This document shows positions 23,804 through 33,038 of a DNA stretch of 64,000 nt, piece by piece (position 1 is the first letter of the stretch; each line of letters begins with the position of its first letter). Position numbers and translations under genes: made by a program. Source of the DNA: Negativicoccus succinicivorans. Its GTDB lineage: Bacteria; Bacillota; Negativicutes; Veillonellales; Negativicoccaceae. Location of the stretch: assembly GCF_018372215.1 (NCBI RefSeq), contig NZ_JAHAJN010000002.1, positions 1 through 64,000 on the forward strand. Direction: 5' to 3'. The notes below the pieces were generated by a model that was not told the origin of the DNA, made no database searches, and saw only the letters and a list, made by a program, of their open reading frames with translations.

Positions 23804-25200
23804 ACTTCCTCCTGTTCCGGGATCGGTCCCCGATAATCGCCGTCAAAGCAGGCAAAGCAAAGATCCTCTTTACGCAAACCCGCAATCGCTTTGGCCAAAC
23901 CTTCCTGCGACAGGAAATGCAAACGGTCGGCGCCGATATGTTCGCGAATTTCTTCCACCGTATGCGTGACCGCGATCAGCTGATTCCGCTCCGAAGTATC
24001 AATGCCGAAATAGCAAGGATATTCCACCGTCGGTGAGGAAACGCAAAGCGCGATTTCTTTGGCGCCCGCGTTGCGCAATAAATTGATAATAATCCCGCTC
24101 GTCGTGCCGCGCACGATCGAATCGTCCACCAAGACGACGCGCTTGCCGGCGACGTTGTTGATGACCGGGTTAAGTTTCATTTTGACGGAACGTTCCCGCA
24201 TCTCCTGCGTCGGCTGAATAAAGGTGCGCCCCATGTAGCGGTTTTTAATCAGACCTTCCGCGTAGGGAATACCCGACGCGCGCGCATAGCCGATCGCCGC
24301 GACATTGCCGGAGTCCGGCACGCTCATGACGAGATCACCGGTGAAACCGGATTCTTCCCATAACCGGGCGCCCATGTTGAGACGCGCATCGTACACGCTT
24401 TCCCCGTCCAAAACGGAATCGGGACGCGCGAAATACACGTATTCAAATGAGCAGCGCGCTTGCCGACGCTTGCTTTGCGGCGTGACCAGAGAGCTGAAAT
24501 GCGGACCGTCCGCGGCGATGCGCACGATTTGTCCCGGCGCGATGTCGCGGACGAATTTCGCGCCGACCGAATCCAGCGCGCAGGTTTCCGACGCCAAAAC
24601 CCAGCCGGTATCCGTCGCGCCGAGGCACAGTGGACGATAGCCTTGCGGATCGCGCACGCCGTACAGTTCCGTCGCCGTCGCGACCACTAAGCAGTACGCG
24701 CCGTCGATTTGCTGACACACATCTTGCAAACGCTCCGTGACGTCGCCGCCTTCGGAACGCGCGAGCAAGTTAATGATGACTTCCGTGTCCATCGTCGTGC
24801 GAAATGTCGTGCCGAGCTTAATTTGTTTTTCCCGCAGCAAGCGCGCGTTCACAAGGTTGCCGTTATGCGCGATCGCGACCGGACCGAGATCCGTCTCCAC
24901 CTGCAGCGGCTGCACGTTTTCTTTAATGCTGGCGCCGGTCGTGGAGTAACGCACATGACCGATCGCGATTTTGCCGTTATCCGCCGGCAAATCACGGAAC
25001 ACTTCCGTGACCAGACCCATGTCCGCCTGCGTCGTCATCGTTTGGCCGTCGGCGACCGTGATCCCGGCGCTTTCCTGACCGCGATGCTGCAACGCAAATA
25101 AACCGTAGTAGGCGGAAAGAGGCACCGAGGTGTCGGGGTCATAGATCCCGAACACCCCGCACTCTTCCTCAATGCGGTCCCATATGGAATCGTACGCCAT
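23794..25200 (-). CDS. purF: Amidophosphoribosyltransferase PurF
   Basis: PurF makes phosphoribosylamine from PRPP and glutamine, the committed purine step. The 468-residue protein has a 13-residue propeptide ahead of the nucleophile Cys14 (EEECGVFGIYD), so N-terminal processing is expected, as in the Bacillus-type enzymes. Glutaminase-domain residues include LQHRGQESAGI and IGHVRYSTTG. The PRPP-binding loop is VVLVDDSIVRGTT. Cysteines at about 235, 382, 440 and 443 fit the [4Fe-4S] cluster of that class, including the late C-F-A-C pair. It starts at the purC stop (1-base overlap). Confidence 0.97.
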   Translation of the reverse strand: MAYDSIWDRIEEECGVFGIYDPDTSVPLSAYYGLFALQHRGQESAGITVADGQTMTTQADMGLVTEVFRDLPADNGKIAIGHVRYSTTGASIKENVQPLQVETDLGPVAIAHNGNLVNARLLREKQIKLGTTFRTTMDTEVIINLLARSEGGDVTERLQDVCQQIDGAYCLVVATATELYGVRDPQGYRPLCLGATDTGWVLASETCALDSVGAKFVRDIAPGQIVRIAADGPHFSSLVTPQSKRRQARCSFEYVYFARPDSVLDGESVYDARLNMGARLWEESGFTGDLVMSVPDSGNVAAIGYARASGIPYAEGLIKNRYMGRTFIQPTQEMRERSVKMKLNPVINNVAGKRVVLVDDSIVRGTTSGIIINLLRNAGAKEIALCVSSPTVEYPCYFGIDTSERNQLIAVTHTVEEIREHIGADRLHFLSQEGLAKAIAGLRKEDLCFACFDGDYRGPIPEQEEVCP

Positions 25201-25919
25201 CAGTTTTCTTTTCCTGTCAGGCGGCGCAGCATTTCATGATACGCCTCTTCCACATTACCGAGATCGCGACGGAAACGATCTTTGTCGAGTTTTTCCAAGG
25301 TGTTCGCATCCCAGAAGCGGCAGGTGTCCGGAGAGATTTCATCGCCGAGCAAAATGTTGCCTTCCGTGTCTTTGCCGAATTCCAATTTGAAGTCAACCAA
25401 AATAACTTCTTTTTCCGCCAGGAATTGTTTCAGAACATCGTTGACCTTGAACGCGAGTTTCGTGATGGTGTCCAAGTCTTCCTGCGACGCGATGTTGAGC
25501 GCGCGAATGTGGTACGTATTGATCAGCGGATCATCGAGCGCGTCATCTTTCAGGCAGAATTCAATCGTCGGGAAAGCGAGTTCTTCGCCTTCTTCGCGGC
25601 CGTAGCGTTTCGCCATCGAACCGGCGCAGCGGTTGCGGATAATGACTTCCAACGGAATGATCGAAAGTTTTTTGACGCGCTGTTCACGGTCATCCAAGCG
25701 TTCGATGAAATGCGTCGGCACGCCGTTTTTCGCCAAAAGATCAAAGAAGAATGTCGTAATCTTATTATTTAATACGCCTTTGTCGGTAATGGTGCCTTTT
25801 TTCGCGCCGTTGAATGCCGTCGCGTCATCTTTATAACGAACGATAACTTCGTCGTCGCGATCCGTTTTGAATACCTGTTTCGCTTTGCCTTCGTACATCA
25901 TTTCCAATTTTTCCATCAT
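25200..25919 (-). CDS. purC: SAICAR synthetase PurC
   Basis: PurC couples CAIR and aspartate with ATP (step 8). The 239-residue protein begins KLEMMYEGKAKQVFKTD. It has VRYKDDATAFNGAKKGTI, HFIERLDDREQRVKKLSIIPLEVIIRNRCAGS and LVDFKLEFGKDTEGNILLGDEISPDTCRFWD, the full family pattern. An ATG at 25919 gives M-M-E-K-L; the second ATG 3 bases later is equally possible. It follows purE after 48 bases, the largest gap inside the operon. Confidence 0.97.
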   Translation of the reverse strand: MMEKLEMMYEGKAKQVFKTDRDDEVIVRYKDDATAFNGAKKGTITDKGVLNNKITTFFFDLLAKNGVPTHFIERLDDREQRVKKLSIIPLEVIIRNRCAGSMAKRYGREEGEELAFPTIEFCLKDDALDDPLINTYHIRALNIASQEDLDTITKLAFKVNDVLKQFLAEKEVILVDFKLEFGKDTEGNILLGDEISPDTCRFWDANTLEKLDKDRFRRDLGNVEEAYHEMLRRLTGKEN

Positions 25920-25967
25920 GACCCTCTTTCTCCGTCGTTCGGCGGAATCAATAAATGACTGTTCTGA

Positions 25968-26450
25968 TTATAATTCAGCTTGCAGTTTCTGATCTTTCTT
26001 TTCCACTTTTTCGGCCTGTTCTTTGCGGTAATCGGCAAATTGCCGCGCGAGTTTTTCATCGCTTGCCGCGCCGATTTGGATCGCGAGCAGCGCCGCGTTT
26101 TTCGCGCCGCCGATGGCGACCGTCGCCACCGGCATGCCGCTCGGCATCTGCACAATAGCCAGCAACGCATCGAGCCCGCCTAAGCTGGCCGCCAACGGTA
26201 CGCCGATCACGGGGCGGCAGGTCAAGCTTGCCACTACACCCGGTAAATGCGCGGCCGCGCCCGCGCCCGCGATAAAGCAGGTCGCACCGGCCGCTTCTTC
26301 ATCATGCACAAATTGCGCCAATTTTTCCGGCGTGCGATGCGCCGACGCAATCGCCACACGATGTTCGACACCGAATTCTTTCAGGATGTTGACAGCGCCC
26401 TGCATGACTTTCCAGTCGGAGTCGCTGCCCATAACTACCGCTACTCTCAT
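25968..26450 (-). CDS. purE: N5-carboxyaminoimidazole ribonucleotide mutase PurE
   Basis: PurE makes CAIR. The 160-residue protein has the key blocks VVMGSDSDWKVMQGAVNILKEFGVEHRVAIASAHRTPEKL and GAGAAAHLPGVVASLTCRPVIGVPL, with the Ser/Asp and His typical of the active site. The C-terminus is extended with a charged Lys/Glu tail. No purK is visible in the window, so whether it is a class I (N5-CAIR) or class II enzyme is not decided here; the sequence looks class I. It starts 9 bases after the permease stop. Confidence 0.95.
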   Translation of the reverse strand: MRVAVVMGSDSDWKVMQGAVNILKEFGVEHRVAIASAHRTPEKLAQFVHDEEAAGATCFIAGAGAAAHLPGVVASLTCRPVIGVPLAASLGGLDALLAIVQMPSGMPVATVAIGGAKNAALLAIQIGAASDEKLARQFADYRKEQAEKVEKKDQKLQAEL

Positions 26451-26459
26451 AGATCCTCC

Positions 26460-27833
26460 CTATTCGCTTAAAAAGATATAGCGCGCCACAATGAGCACCG
26501 CCAAGACATAGACGATCGGATGAACTTCCCGCGCTTTGCCCGTCACTATTTTCATCAACGGATAAGCGACCAGACCGGCCGAAATACCGTTGGCAATACT
26601 GTACGTAAACGGCATCATGACAATAGTCAAGAACGCCGGGAATACTTCCGTGAAATCGGAAAAATCAATTTGCTGCACGCCTTCGAGCATCAATGCGCCG
26701 ACCAAAATCAGCGCCGGGCTCGTCGCGACATCCGGAATCAAAAGCATGACCGGTGTTAAGAACAAACTGATAATAAATAAGATACCACAAGTGACCGCTG
26801 TCAGACCCGTGCGTCCGCCCGCGCCGACGCCGGCCGCGCTTTCGACGAACGCCGTGACCGTGCTCGCGCCCAAAAGCGAACCGAGCGACACGCCGCACGC
26901 ATCGACAAATAACGCCTTGCCCATGCCGGGGAAGCGTCCCGTTTTCGGATCGACGAGACCCGCTTTCGTCGCCGTGCCGATCATCGTGCCCATCGAGTCA
27001 AACAATTCCACAAAAGTAAACGTAAAGATGATCGTAATCAGACCCATATGAACCGCGCCTAAAATATCCAACTGGAAGAACGCGTTATTGCTGAAATCCG
27101 GCAACATGAACGGCGTGAAATTCGGCGGCAACTGCGCCACTCCCGTCGCGTACGCGACTACCGTCGTCGTCAAAATGCCGATCAAAATCGAACCGTTAAT
27201 CCCGCGGCCCATTAAAAGCGCGGTAAACAAAAGTCCGAACACCGTCACCAAGTGGCGCGGATTATCCAGCGCGCCCAGTGTAAATAATGTATCATTCGTC
27301 GTTGCGACCGTATGTCCGGCACCGGCCACCGCCGCCGCCAGCGTATCCGGCGCAAGCGATAAGACGACTGTCATCAGACCGCTCATTTTCAAACCGATGA
27401 TCGTGATGAAAAGACCGATCCCGACGGTAATCGCCGCTTTCAAACCGTTGGGGATGCCTTCAATAATCATTTGCCGCACATGCGTGAGCGTCAATACCAA
27501 GAAGACGAGTCCGGAAATAAAAACGGCGCCCAATGCGGTTTGCCAAGGCACGCCCATGCCCAACACCACGGTAAACGCGTAAAAGGCGATCAAGCCGACG
27601 CCCGGCGCCAAACAAATCGGGTAATTTACGAACAATCCCATCGCGATCGTAATGATGCCCGACGCGAGACAAGTCGCGATCAGCACCGCGTTTTTATCCA
27701 TCCCCGCCGCACCCATGACGCTCGGTGCGACAAAGAGGATGTACGCCATAGTGATGAACGTCGTAATCCCCGCCATGATCTCCGTCTTGACATCCGTATT
27801 GCGCTCTGTCAGCGCAAACAATTTCTCCAGCAT
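26460..27833 (-). CDS. NCS2-family purine permease, AzgA-like
   Basis: A 457-residue protein with about 12-14 helices. It begins MLEKLFALTERNTDVKTEIMAGITTFITMAYILFVAPS, the typical AzgA/PbuG start (hypoxanthine/guanine/adenine uptake). Downstream motifs include PICLAPGVGLIAFYAF, GLKAAITVGIGLFITIIGLK and a VELFDSMGTMIGTATKAGL segment with the AzgA substrate residues. The ATG at 27833 has a modest AGCAGGG site; the open frame upstream is ignored. It heads the purine operon, so uptake and synthesis share one transcript. The exact base carried is not certain. Confidence 0.9.
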   Translation of the reverse strand: MLEKLFALTERNTDVKTEIMAGITTFITMAYILFVAPSVMGAAGMDKNAVLIATCLASGIITIAMGLFVNYPICLAPGVGLIAFYAFTVVLGMGVPWQTALGAVFISGLVFLVLTLTHVRQMIIEGIPNGLKAAITVGIGLFITIIGLKMSGLMTVVLSLAPDTLAAAVAGAGHTVATTNDTLFTLGALDNPRHLVTVFGLLFTALLMGRGINGSILIGILTTTVVAYATGVAQLPPNFTPFMLPDFSNNAFFQLDILGAVHMGLITIIFTFTFVELFDSMGTMIGTATKAGLVDPKTGRFPGMGKALFVDACGVSLGSLLGASTVTAFVESAAGVGAGGRTGLTAVTCGILFIISLFLTPVMLLIPDVATSPALILVGALMLEGVQQIDFSDFTEVFPAFLTIVMMPFTYSIANGISAGLVAYPLMKIVTGKAREVHPIVYVLAVLIVARYIFLSE

Positions 27834-27890
27834 AATTCCCTGCTTTCCGCCGCTTTCACAGCTATAATTTCGAGGATAAATCCTGACTTT

Positions 27891-27919
27891 ATTGTACAAA
27901 GCCGAGCGAATAATGTCAA
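27891..27919 (-). promoter_or_regulatory. Promoter of the purine operon
   Basis: On the minus strand: TTGACA (27919-27914), exactly 17 bases, then TACAAT (27896-27891), about 58 bases before the permease ATG. The leader is too short for a purine riboswitch and none is seen. Confidence 0.88.
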
Positions 27920-27948
27920 CGAAAAATCAGAATGTGAACTTATATTTT

Positions 27949-28542
27949 CTATTTATTGTTCTCTATGTTCCGAACATTTTTATTATTTTTCCATTGTGCC
28001 GAGATCGTTTCCAAATCATCGCTGATGGTTAAAATAGATTGTTCATCCGCCGGCAAAAAGCCCGACTGCAGCACGCGCTCGAAAAGTTGCGCCGCGCCGT
28101 CGTAGAAGCCGCCGACATTGTACATGGAAACGCTGCCGTCAACCAACGCCAAATGGCGCCACGAAAGCACTTCATAAATTTCTTCCAGCGTGCCGACACC
28201 GCCGGGCAGCGCCACAAAATGATCCCCGAGCTCGATCATGCGCGCTTTGCGCTCGTGCATCGTGGAAACGATTTCAAGCCGATCCAAGCCCCGATGCGCC
28301 TGCTCTTTATCGACCAGAAAACGCGGCATGATGCCCCAGGTTTTGCCGCCCGCCGCCATGACGCTGTCGGCGACAACGCCCATCAGACCGATTTTGCCGC
28401 CGCCAAAAACAAGCGTCGCGCCGAGCTCGCCGATGCGCGTCCCCAAAGCTACCGCCGCGTCACGGTACATGGCCTCATTACCGAAACGCGAACCGCAATA
28501 CACAACGACTTTCAAGTTGTTTTCCAAACTCTCCGCAATCAT
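27949..28542 (-). CDS. LOG-family nucleoside 5'-monophosphate phosphoribohydrolase
   Basis: The 197-residue protein has the LOG (TIGR00730) motifs: VVVYCGSRFGNEAMY, LVFGGGKIGLMGVVADS, STMHERKARM and the diagnostic PGGVGTLEE. LOG enzymes cleave the N-glycosidic bond of nucleotides and are named after cytokinin activation in plants. In bacteria the substrate is usually unclear. The start overlaps the ridA stop by 4 bases, so it is transcribed with ridA. It ends 30 bases before the purine operon promoter on the same strand. Confidence 0.9.
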   Translation of the reverse strand: MIAESLENNLKVVVYCGSRFGNEAMYRDAAVALGTRIGELGATLVFGGGKIGLMGVVADSVMAAGGKTWGIMPRFLVDKEQAHRGLDRLEIVSTMHERKARMIELGDHFVALPGGVGTLEEIYEVLSWRHLALVDGSVSMYNVGGFYDGAAQLFERVLQSGFLPADEQSILTISDDLETISAQWKNNKNVRNIENNK

Positions 28543-28922
28543 TGCGCGCCCTCATCATACGCGATGACATCGACAACGACGGCGCCGCCTTTCGGCAGTG
28601 CGGAAACTTCCACGCAAGTGCGCGCCGGCTTGGTCGCTCCGAAAAATTCCGCGTACGCTTCGTTGAGCGTTTGAAACCCGCCCATGTCGGTAATATAGAG
28701 CGTTACTTTAACAATATCTTCTTTTGAAAGTCCGGCCGCCTCCAAAATCGCCGCCGCATTGGTAAGCGCCTGCACGAGTTGCGCGACCGCATCGTTTGAC
28801 AGTTCGCCCGTGGCGGGATCCAATCCCAACTGACCCGACACATAGCACCAGCCGTTCGCCGTTTTCCCCTGTACATACGGGCCGACTGCCGCCGGCGCCT
28901 GATCGGTAATAATATTCGCCAT
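28539..28922 (-). CDS. RidA-family reactive intermediate/imine deaminase
   Basis: RidA hydrolyses reactive enamine/imine intermediates made by PLP enzymes. The ATG at 28922 follows TAAGGAGG; the longer open frame upstream lacks such a site. The 127-residue protein has ITDQAPAAVGPYVQGKTANG, VSGQLGLDPATGEL and the region KPARTCVEVSALPKGGAVVVDVIA, with the catalytic arginine (PART). It is the first gene of a two-gene unit with LOG. Confidence 0.92.
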   Translation of the reverse strand: MANIITDQAPAAVGPYVQGKTANGWCYVSGQLGLDPATGELSNDAVAQLVQALTNAAAILEAAGLSKEDIVKVTLYITDMGGFQTLNEAYAEFFGATKPARTCVEVSALPKGGAVVVDVIAYDEGAQ

Positions 28923-28971
28923 ATTGATTTCCTCCTTATAGTTTCCTGCGCAAAATTTGCTTTCCATTTGT

Positions 28972-29000
28972 ATCATAGCGGAAACAGTGCCCCGCTGCAA
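28972..29000 (-). promoter_or_regulatory. Promoter of ridA-LOG
   Basis: On the minus strand: TTGCAG (29000-28995), a 17-base spacer and TATGAT (28977-28972). Confidence 0.7.
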
Positions 29001-29058
29001 ACGCGCTTGACAGCCTTCCGACCGTCGGCTATAATTTTTTTGCTTTATCCGTCGAAAG

Positions 29059-29087
29059 TTGCAGTAAGATTAACGCTTTGCTAAAAT
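29059..29087 (+). promoter_or_regulatory. Promoter of the TetR gene
   Basis: TTGCAG (29059-29064), a 17-base spacer and TAAAAT (29082-29087). The transcript would have a leader of about 110 bases with no obvious structure. Confidence 0.7.
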
Positions 29088-29207
29088 ACATGTAAACAAA
29101 TGATCGTTATAAACGCTGATTTTTCACTGCATTTCATTTTCTCATTTCGTTGTTCATGAGTTACGGCCAGTTGATTTTTTACGGACAGCCGTGTGAGGAG
29201 ACGTATT

Positions 29208-29837
29208 ATGAATCGCAAATTAACAGGCAAAGGCTTACGAGTTCGCGACCGTATGATCCAAGAAACCGCGCGCATTATCCGCGAACAAGGTTTCAAACAG
29301 GCCACTGTCCGCGCCATTTCCGAGCGCGCCGGCGTGAATATCGCTTCGATCCGCTACTATTTCGGCTCGAAAGATGAGCTAATCGGCGCTGCCATCGACT
29401 ATTTGATGAACAATTTCGAAAATATTGTTCACTACTTGGAAAAAGGGGACGTCGCTCCGGAAGAACGGCTATTTTCGTTTATGCGCAATTACTTCCGCTT
29501 AGCGAATATTCACCCGGCGCTGTACCGCTCGATTTCGTATTCGCCGACCGAAGAGCATCAGAATACGTATTTTATCTACACCAACTTGTTGCATGACCGC
29601 TGCTGGGATCCTATTTTGCGGACGATTTCCGAATACACCGGCGTGCGTGATCAGGCGCTTTTGCAAATCAAAACGCTCCAGCTTTTCGCGTCCCTCGAGT
29701 ATCCGCTGATCCTCCATTCCAATCGCTCGGAAGGGCCGGGCCTCGCCTACATTTACCCGAACCATTTGGATGATTACATTCGCGTACTGATCGCCTCTCT
29801 GAAAACGGTTCAAAATATTTCGGCGGGCAAAAAATAA
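29208..29837 (+). CDS. TetR-family transcriptional regulator
   Basis: The ATG at 29208 follows GAGGAG; an in-frame upstream start is unlikely. The protein has 209 residues. The TetR helix-turn-helix is at residues ~15-60: DRMIQETARIIREQGFKQATVRAISERAGVNIASIRYYFGSKDEL. The C-terminal ligand-binding half is divergent and gives no ligand clue. The gene sits between the divergent ridA-LOG unit and the converging ileS, with no obvious target beside it. Its target may be ridA-LOG or its own promoter. Confidence 0.9.
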   Translation: MNRKLTGKGLRVRDRMIQETARIIREQGFKQATVRAISERAGVNIASIRYYFGSKDELIGAAIDYLMNNFENIVHYLEKGDVAPEERLFSFMRNYFRLANIHPALYRSISYSPTEEHQNTYFIYTNLLHDRCWDPILRTISEYTGVRDQALLQIKTLQLFASLEYPLILHSNRSEGPGLAYIYPNHLDDYIRVLIASLKTVQNISAGKK

Positions 29838-29853
29838 AACACAATCAACCGGC

Positions 29854-29886
29854 AAAAAACACCTCGCTTGGCGAGGTGTTTTTTAT
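29854..29886. terminator. Bidirectional terminator
   Basis: CACCTCGC and GCGAGGTG pair around TTG with A6 and T6 flanks. It serves both the TetR gene and ileS, which converge here. Confidence 0.92.
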
Positions 29887-32694
29887 TTATTCCTGAACCG
29901 CTTCTTCGGCAAGCACGCGAGCGCAACGCGCGCATACGGTCGGATGCTCCGCCGAGTCCCCGACGGTTTCGCTGTGGATCCAGCAACGTTCACATTTCGG
30001 GGCCGTTGATTTTTGAATTTCACAAATAAGATCCGGCGTCGTTTCGGCTTGCATGCCGGCAGCGCCTGCCGTGCCTTCAACGACTTCGACTTCCGAAACG
30101 ATGGCGAGCGCCGCGAGTTCGTCGACGATCCGCATCAGTTCGTCATACGTTTCGCCGGCGGCGTGCAGGATGACTTTGGCATCGAGCGGATGACCGATGA
30201 CTTTATCTTGGCGCGCCGCTTCCAGCGCTTTTAAGATATCCGTGCGCAAGGTGAGACGTTTTTCCCAACGTTGACCGAGTTCGGCATCGCGATGCTCCTC
30301 CACCGCTTTCGGCCAATCGGTCAGGTGCACGCTTTCCGCTTTAGCGTCGACCGCCGGCATCGCCTGCCAAATTTCTTCGGCGGTGAAGCTCAGTACCGGC
30401 GCGATCAGGCGCACGAGCGTTTGCAGGATTTGATAAAGCACTGTCTGCGCGGCGCGACGCGTCACGGAGGTCGCCGTTTCCGCGTACAGACGATCTTTGA
30501 CGATGTCGAGATACATCGCGGAGAGATCGACCGTGCAGTAGTTATGAATGACGTGGTACATCACATGAAATTCATAATTCTCATACGCCTGTGTCACTTT
30601 TTCACGTACTTCTTCCAAACGCAAAAGCGCCCAGCGATCGATTTCTTCCAGTTGTTCATACGCCACGTCGTCGACCCCCGGTCGGAAATCGCTCAGGTTA
30701 CCGAGCAGGAAACGGAACGTGTTACGGATTTTGCGATACACATCGCTCATCTGCTTGACGATTTTCGGCGACAAGCGCACATCGCTCTGGTAGTCCGCGC
30801 TGGATACCAAAAGACGCATCACGTCCGCGCCGAATTGGTTGATGATTTCCTGCGGCGCCACCGTATTGCCGAGCGACTTACTCATCTTGCGACCTTCGCC
30901 GTCCATCGTAAAGCCGTGCGTCAAGACTGTTTTATACGGCGCGTGTCCGTTGACGGCAACCGATGTCAGCAGAGACGATTGGAACCAGCCGCGATGCTGG
31001 TCGCTGCCTTCAAGGTACATCGAGGCCGGATACAACTCCGAGCCCTCCTGTTCGAGCACGCCGCTCCAAGTCGATCCGGAATCGAACCACACGTCCATGA
31101 TGTTCGATTCTTTGGTAAACTCATGACCGCCGCAATGCGGACAGGCAAAATTTTCCGGCAACAGATCTTTCGCCTCGTATTTCCACCAGGCGTCCGTGCC
31201 TTCTTCTCTCACTTTGGCGCGAACGGTCGCCATCGTTTCATCGGTGATGACGGCTTCATGGCAATCGTTGCAATAGAAAATCGGAATCGGCACGCCCCAA
31301 ACGCGTTGGCGCGAGATGCACCAATCCTGGCGATCGGCGACCATGTTGTAGAGGCGTTCCCGTCCCCAGCTCGGGATAAATTCCGTATCGTTGACGGCTT
31401 TCAACGCATCGTCGCGGAAATCATCGACGGAGGCGAACCATTGTTCCGTCGCCCGATAGATCACCGGATTTTTACTGCGCCAGCAGTGGGCGAATTGGTG
31501 ATGCAACGTGCTCTTGCCGAGAAGCTTGCCGGCATGCGCGAGTTTTTTGATGACCGCCACATCGGCGCCGTCCAAAACATTTAAGCCGGCGAGATCTTCG
31601 CCCGCCTCGGCGGTAAGGTTGCCCTTGTCGTCAACCGGCGAGAGAATGTCCAAGCCGTACTTTTTGCCGACTTCAAAGTCTTCGACACCGTGGCCCGGCG
31701 CGGTGTGGACGCAACCCGTGCCGGCGTCAAGCGTGACGTGCTCACCCAAGATCACGGACGACGTGCGTTCGAGGAACGGATGATGGAAGACCATGCCTTC
31801 CAGTTCCTGTCCCTTCTTCGGTTCGCTGACCACTTCGTAATCGGCGATTTTGCACGCCCCCAGCGCGGATTCCACCAGATCCCGCGCCATCAGGTAGTAC
31901 TCGTCTCCCGCTTTGACCCAGACGTAGTCGATTTCCGGATGCATGGCGATCGCCATATTGGCCGGCAAGGTCCACGGCGTCGTCGTCCAAATGACGCAGA
32001 ACGCATTGTCTTCATTCGCGCCTTCCGGCAGGAAGCCGCGCGCGTCGATCAGCGGGAATTTGACGAAGATCGAAAACGATTTTTTATCCGCGTATTCGAT
32101 TTCCGCTTCCGCCAGCGCCGTTTCACACACCGGACACCAGTACACGGTTTTGCGGCCTTTATAAATGTAACCTTTTTTCGCCATCTCACCGAATACGGCG
32201 AGTTCACGATCTTCCAATTTCGGATCGAACGTCAAATACGGACGATCCCAATCGCCCATAACGCCGAAACGAATGAAGTCTTTCTTTTGAATTTCGATAA
32301 ATTCTTTCGCGTAGGCAAGGCATTTAGCGCGCAATTCCAACGGCGACATTTCCGCGCGATTGAGGCCCGTGTTTTTGATGACGGCGTGTTCAATCGGCAG
32401 TCCGTGCGTATCCCAGCCCGGACGATACGGCGTGTAGTAGCCTCGCATCGTCTTGTATTTCATGATGATGTCTTTCAGCGTTTTATTCATCGCGTGACCG
32501 ATGTGCAGGTAGCCGTTAGCGTACGGCGGGCCGTCATGCAACACGAATGACTCCGCGCCTTCCCGTTGCGCTAATCGTTTTTTATAAATATCATGTTCCT
32601 GCCAAAAATCCAACCACTGCGGTTCCCGTTTCGGCAAGTTGCCGCGCATCGGAAATTCCGTTTGCGGCAAATGTAATGTTTTCCCGTAATCCAT
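29887..32694 (-). CDS. ileS: Isoleucyl-tRNA synthetase
   Basis: IleS charges tRNA-Ile. The start at 32694 follows GGGAGGACATT and gives MDYGKTLHLPQTEFPMRGNLPKREP; the longer open frame upstream runs through the T-box leader and is rejected. It has 935 residues. The HIGH motif appears as YLHIGHAMNK (~residue 59) and KMSKS as MSKSLGNTVAP. Editing-domain sequence (TPWTLPANMAIA) is present. The C-terminal zinc site (CERCW... CARC) marks it as the bacterial type. It is under T-box control. Confidence 0.97.
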   Translation of the reverse strand: MDYGKTLHLPQTEFPMRGNLPKREPQWLDFWQEHDIYKKRLAQREGAESFVLHDGPPYANGYLHIGHAMNKTLKDIIMKYKTMRGYYTPYRPGWDTHGLPIEHAVIKNTGLNRAEMSPLELRAKCLAYAKEFIEIQKKDFIRFGVMGDWDRPYLTFDPKLEDRELAVFGEMAKKGYIYKGRKTVYWCPVCETALAEAEIEYADKKSFSIFVKFPLIDARGFLPEGANEDNAFCVIWTTTPWTLPANMAIAMHPEIDYVWVKAGDEYYLMARDLVESALGACKIADYEVVSEPKKGQELEGMVFHHPFLERTSSVILGEHVTLDAGTGCVHTAPGHGVEDFEVGKKYGLDILSPVDDKGNLTAEAGEDLAGLNVLDGADVAVIKKLAHAGKLLGKSTLHHQFAHCWRSKNPVIYRATEQWFASVDDFRDDALKAVNDTEFIPSWGRERLYNMVADRQDWCISRQRVWGVPIPIFYCNDCHEAVITDETMATVRAKVREEGTDAWWKYEAKDLLPENFACPHCGGHEFTKESNIMDVWFDSGSTWSGVLEQEGSELYPASMYLEGSDQHRGWFQSSLLTSVAVNGHAPYKTVLTHGFTMDGEGRKMSKSLGNTVAPQEIINQFGADVMRLLVSSADYQSDVRLSPKIVKQMSDVYRKIRNTFRFLLGNLSDFRPGVDDVAYEQLEEIDRWALLRLEEVREKVTQAYENYEFHVMYHVIHNYCTVDLSAMYLDIVKDRLYAETATSVTRRAAQTVLYQILQTLVRLIAPVLSFTAEEIWQAMPAVDAKAESVHLTDWPKAVEEHRDAELGQRWEKRLTLRTDILKALEAARQDKVIGHPLDAKVILHAAGETYDELMRIVDELAALAIVSEVEVVEGTAGAAGMQAETTPDLICEIQKSTAPKCERCWIHSETVGDSAEHPTVCARCARVLAEEAVQE

Positions 32695-32700
32695 AATGTC

Positions 32701-32945
32701 CTCCCTGTAATAAAAAAACGCCTCATCCCCAAGGGACGAGAACGTTGTTTCCCGCGGTACCACCCTACTGGTCATTGCTGACCGCTCAAGCGCGATAACG
32801 GTGCGACCGGCGAACACTTGCGGCATTCGCGACTCCCGAGTGATCCGCACCTATCGCATCCGCTCGGCTTCCACCGCCCCGAGCTCTCTATGGTCTGCTG
32901 ATACATGCCGTCTCGTTCATTGCCTTCTGTTAGAAAATAGTTATA
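32701..32945 (-). promoter_or_regulatory. T-box leader of ileS
   Basis: On the minus strand the leader holds the conserved AGGGTGGTACCGCG (32766-32753), which pairs with the uncharged tRNA acceptor end. A terminator hairpin follows (AACGTTCTCGTCCC with GGATGAGGCGTT, 32744-32711, then T7). The 5' part folds into a long stem I. A candidate specifier ATC (Ile) followed by A lies in GGATCACTC. This controls ileS by tRNA-Ile charging. Confidence 0.9.
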
Positions 32946-32949
32946 AATT

Positions 32950-32978
32950 ATTATACGAAAAAAAAAGAACAGCGTCAA
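32950..32978 (-). promoter_or_regulatory. Promoter of the ileS T-box transcript
   Basis: On the minus strand: TTGACG (32978-32973), 17 bases, TATAAT (32955-32950). Confidence 0.88.
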
Positions 32979-33000
32979 GAAATTACCCAGTCGCGCAAAA

Positions 33001-33032
33001 TAAAAAGCGACCTCACAAGAGGCCGCTTTTTT
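33001..33032 (-). terminator. Terminator after the triple-repeat secreted protein
   Basis: AAGCGGCCTC and GAGGTCGCTT pair with one mismatch around a 4-base loop, followed by a T run, just past the gene's stop. Confidence 0.85.
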
Positions 33033-33038
33033 CATTCC

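Noticed and set aside
27834..27948. Purine riboswitch before the purine permease
   Set aside because: The leader after the promoter is about 50 bases and lacks the conserved loop and junction bases. The same check was negative upstream of xpt.
30271..31584. Long plus-strand open frame (437 residues) inside ileS
   Set aside because: It is antisense to a conserved synthetase. Long antisense frames are expected from GC-skewed third positions.
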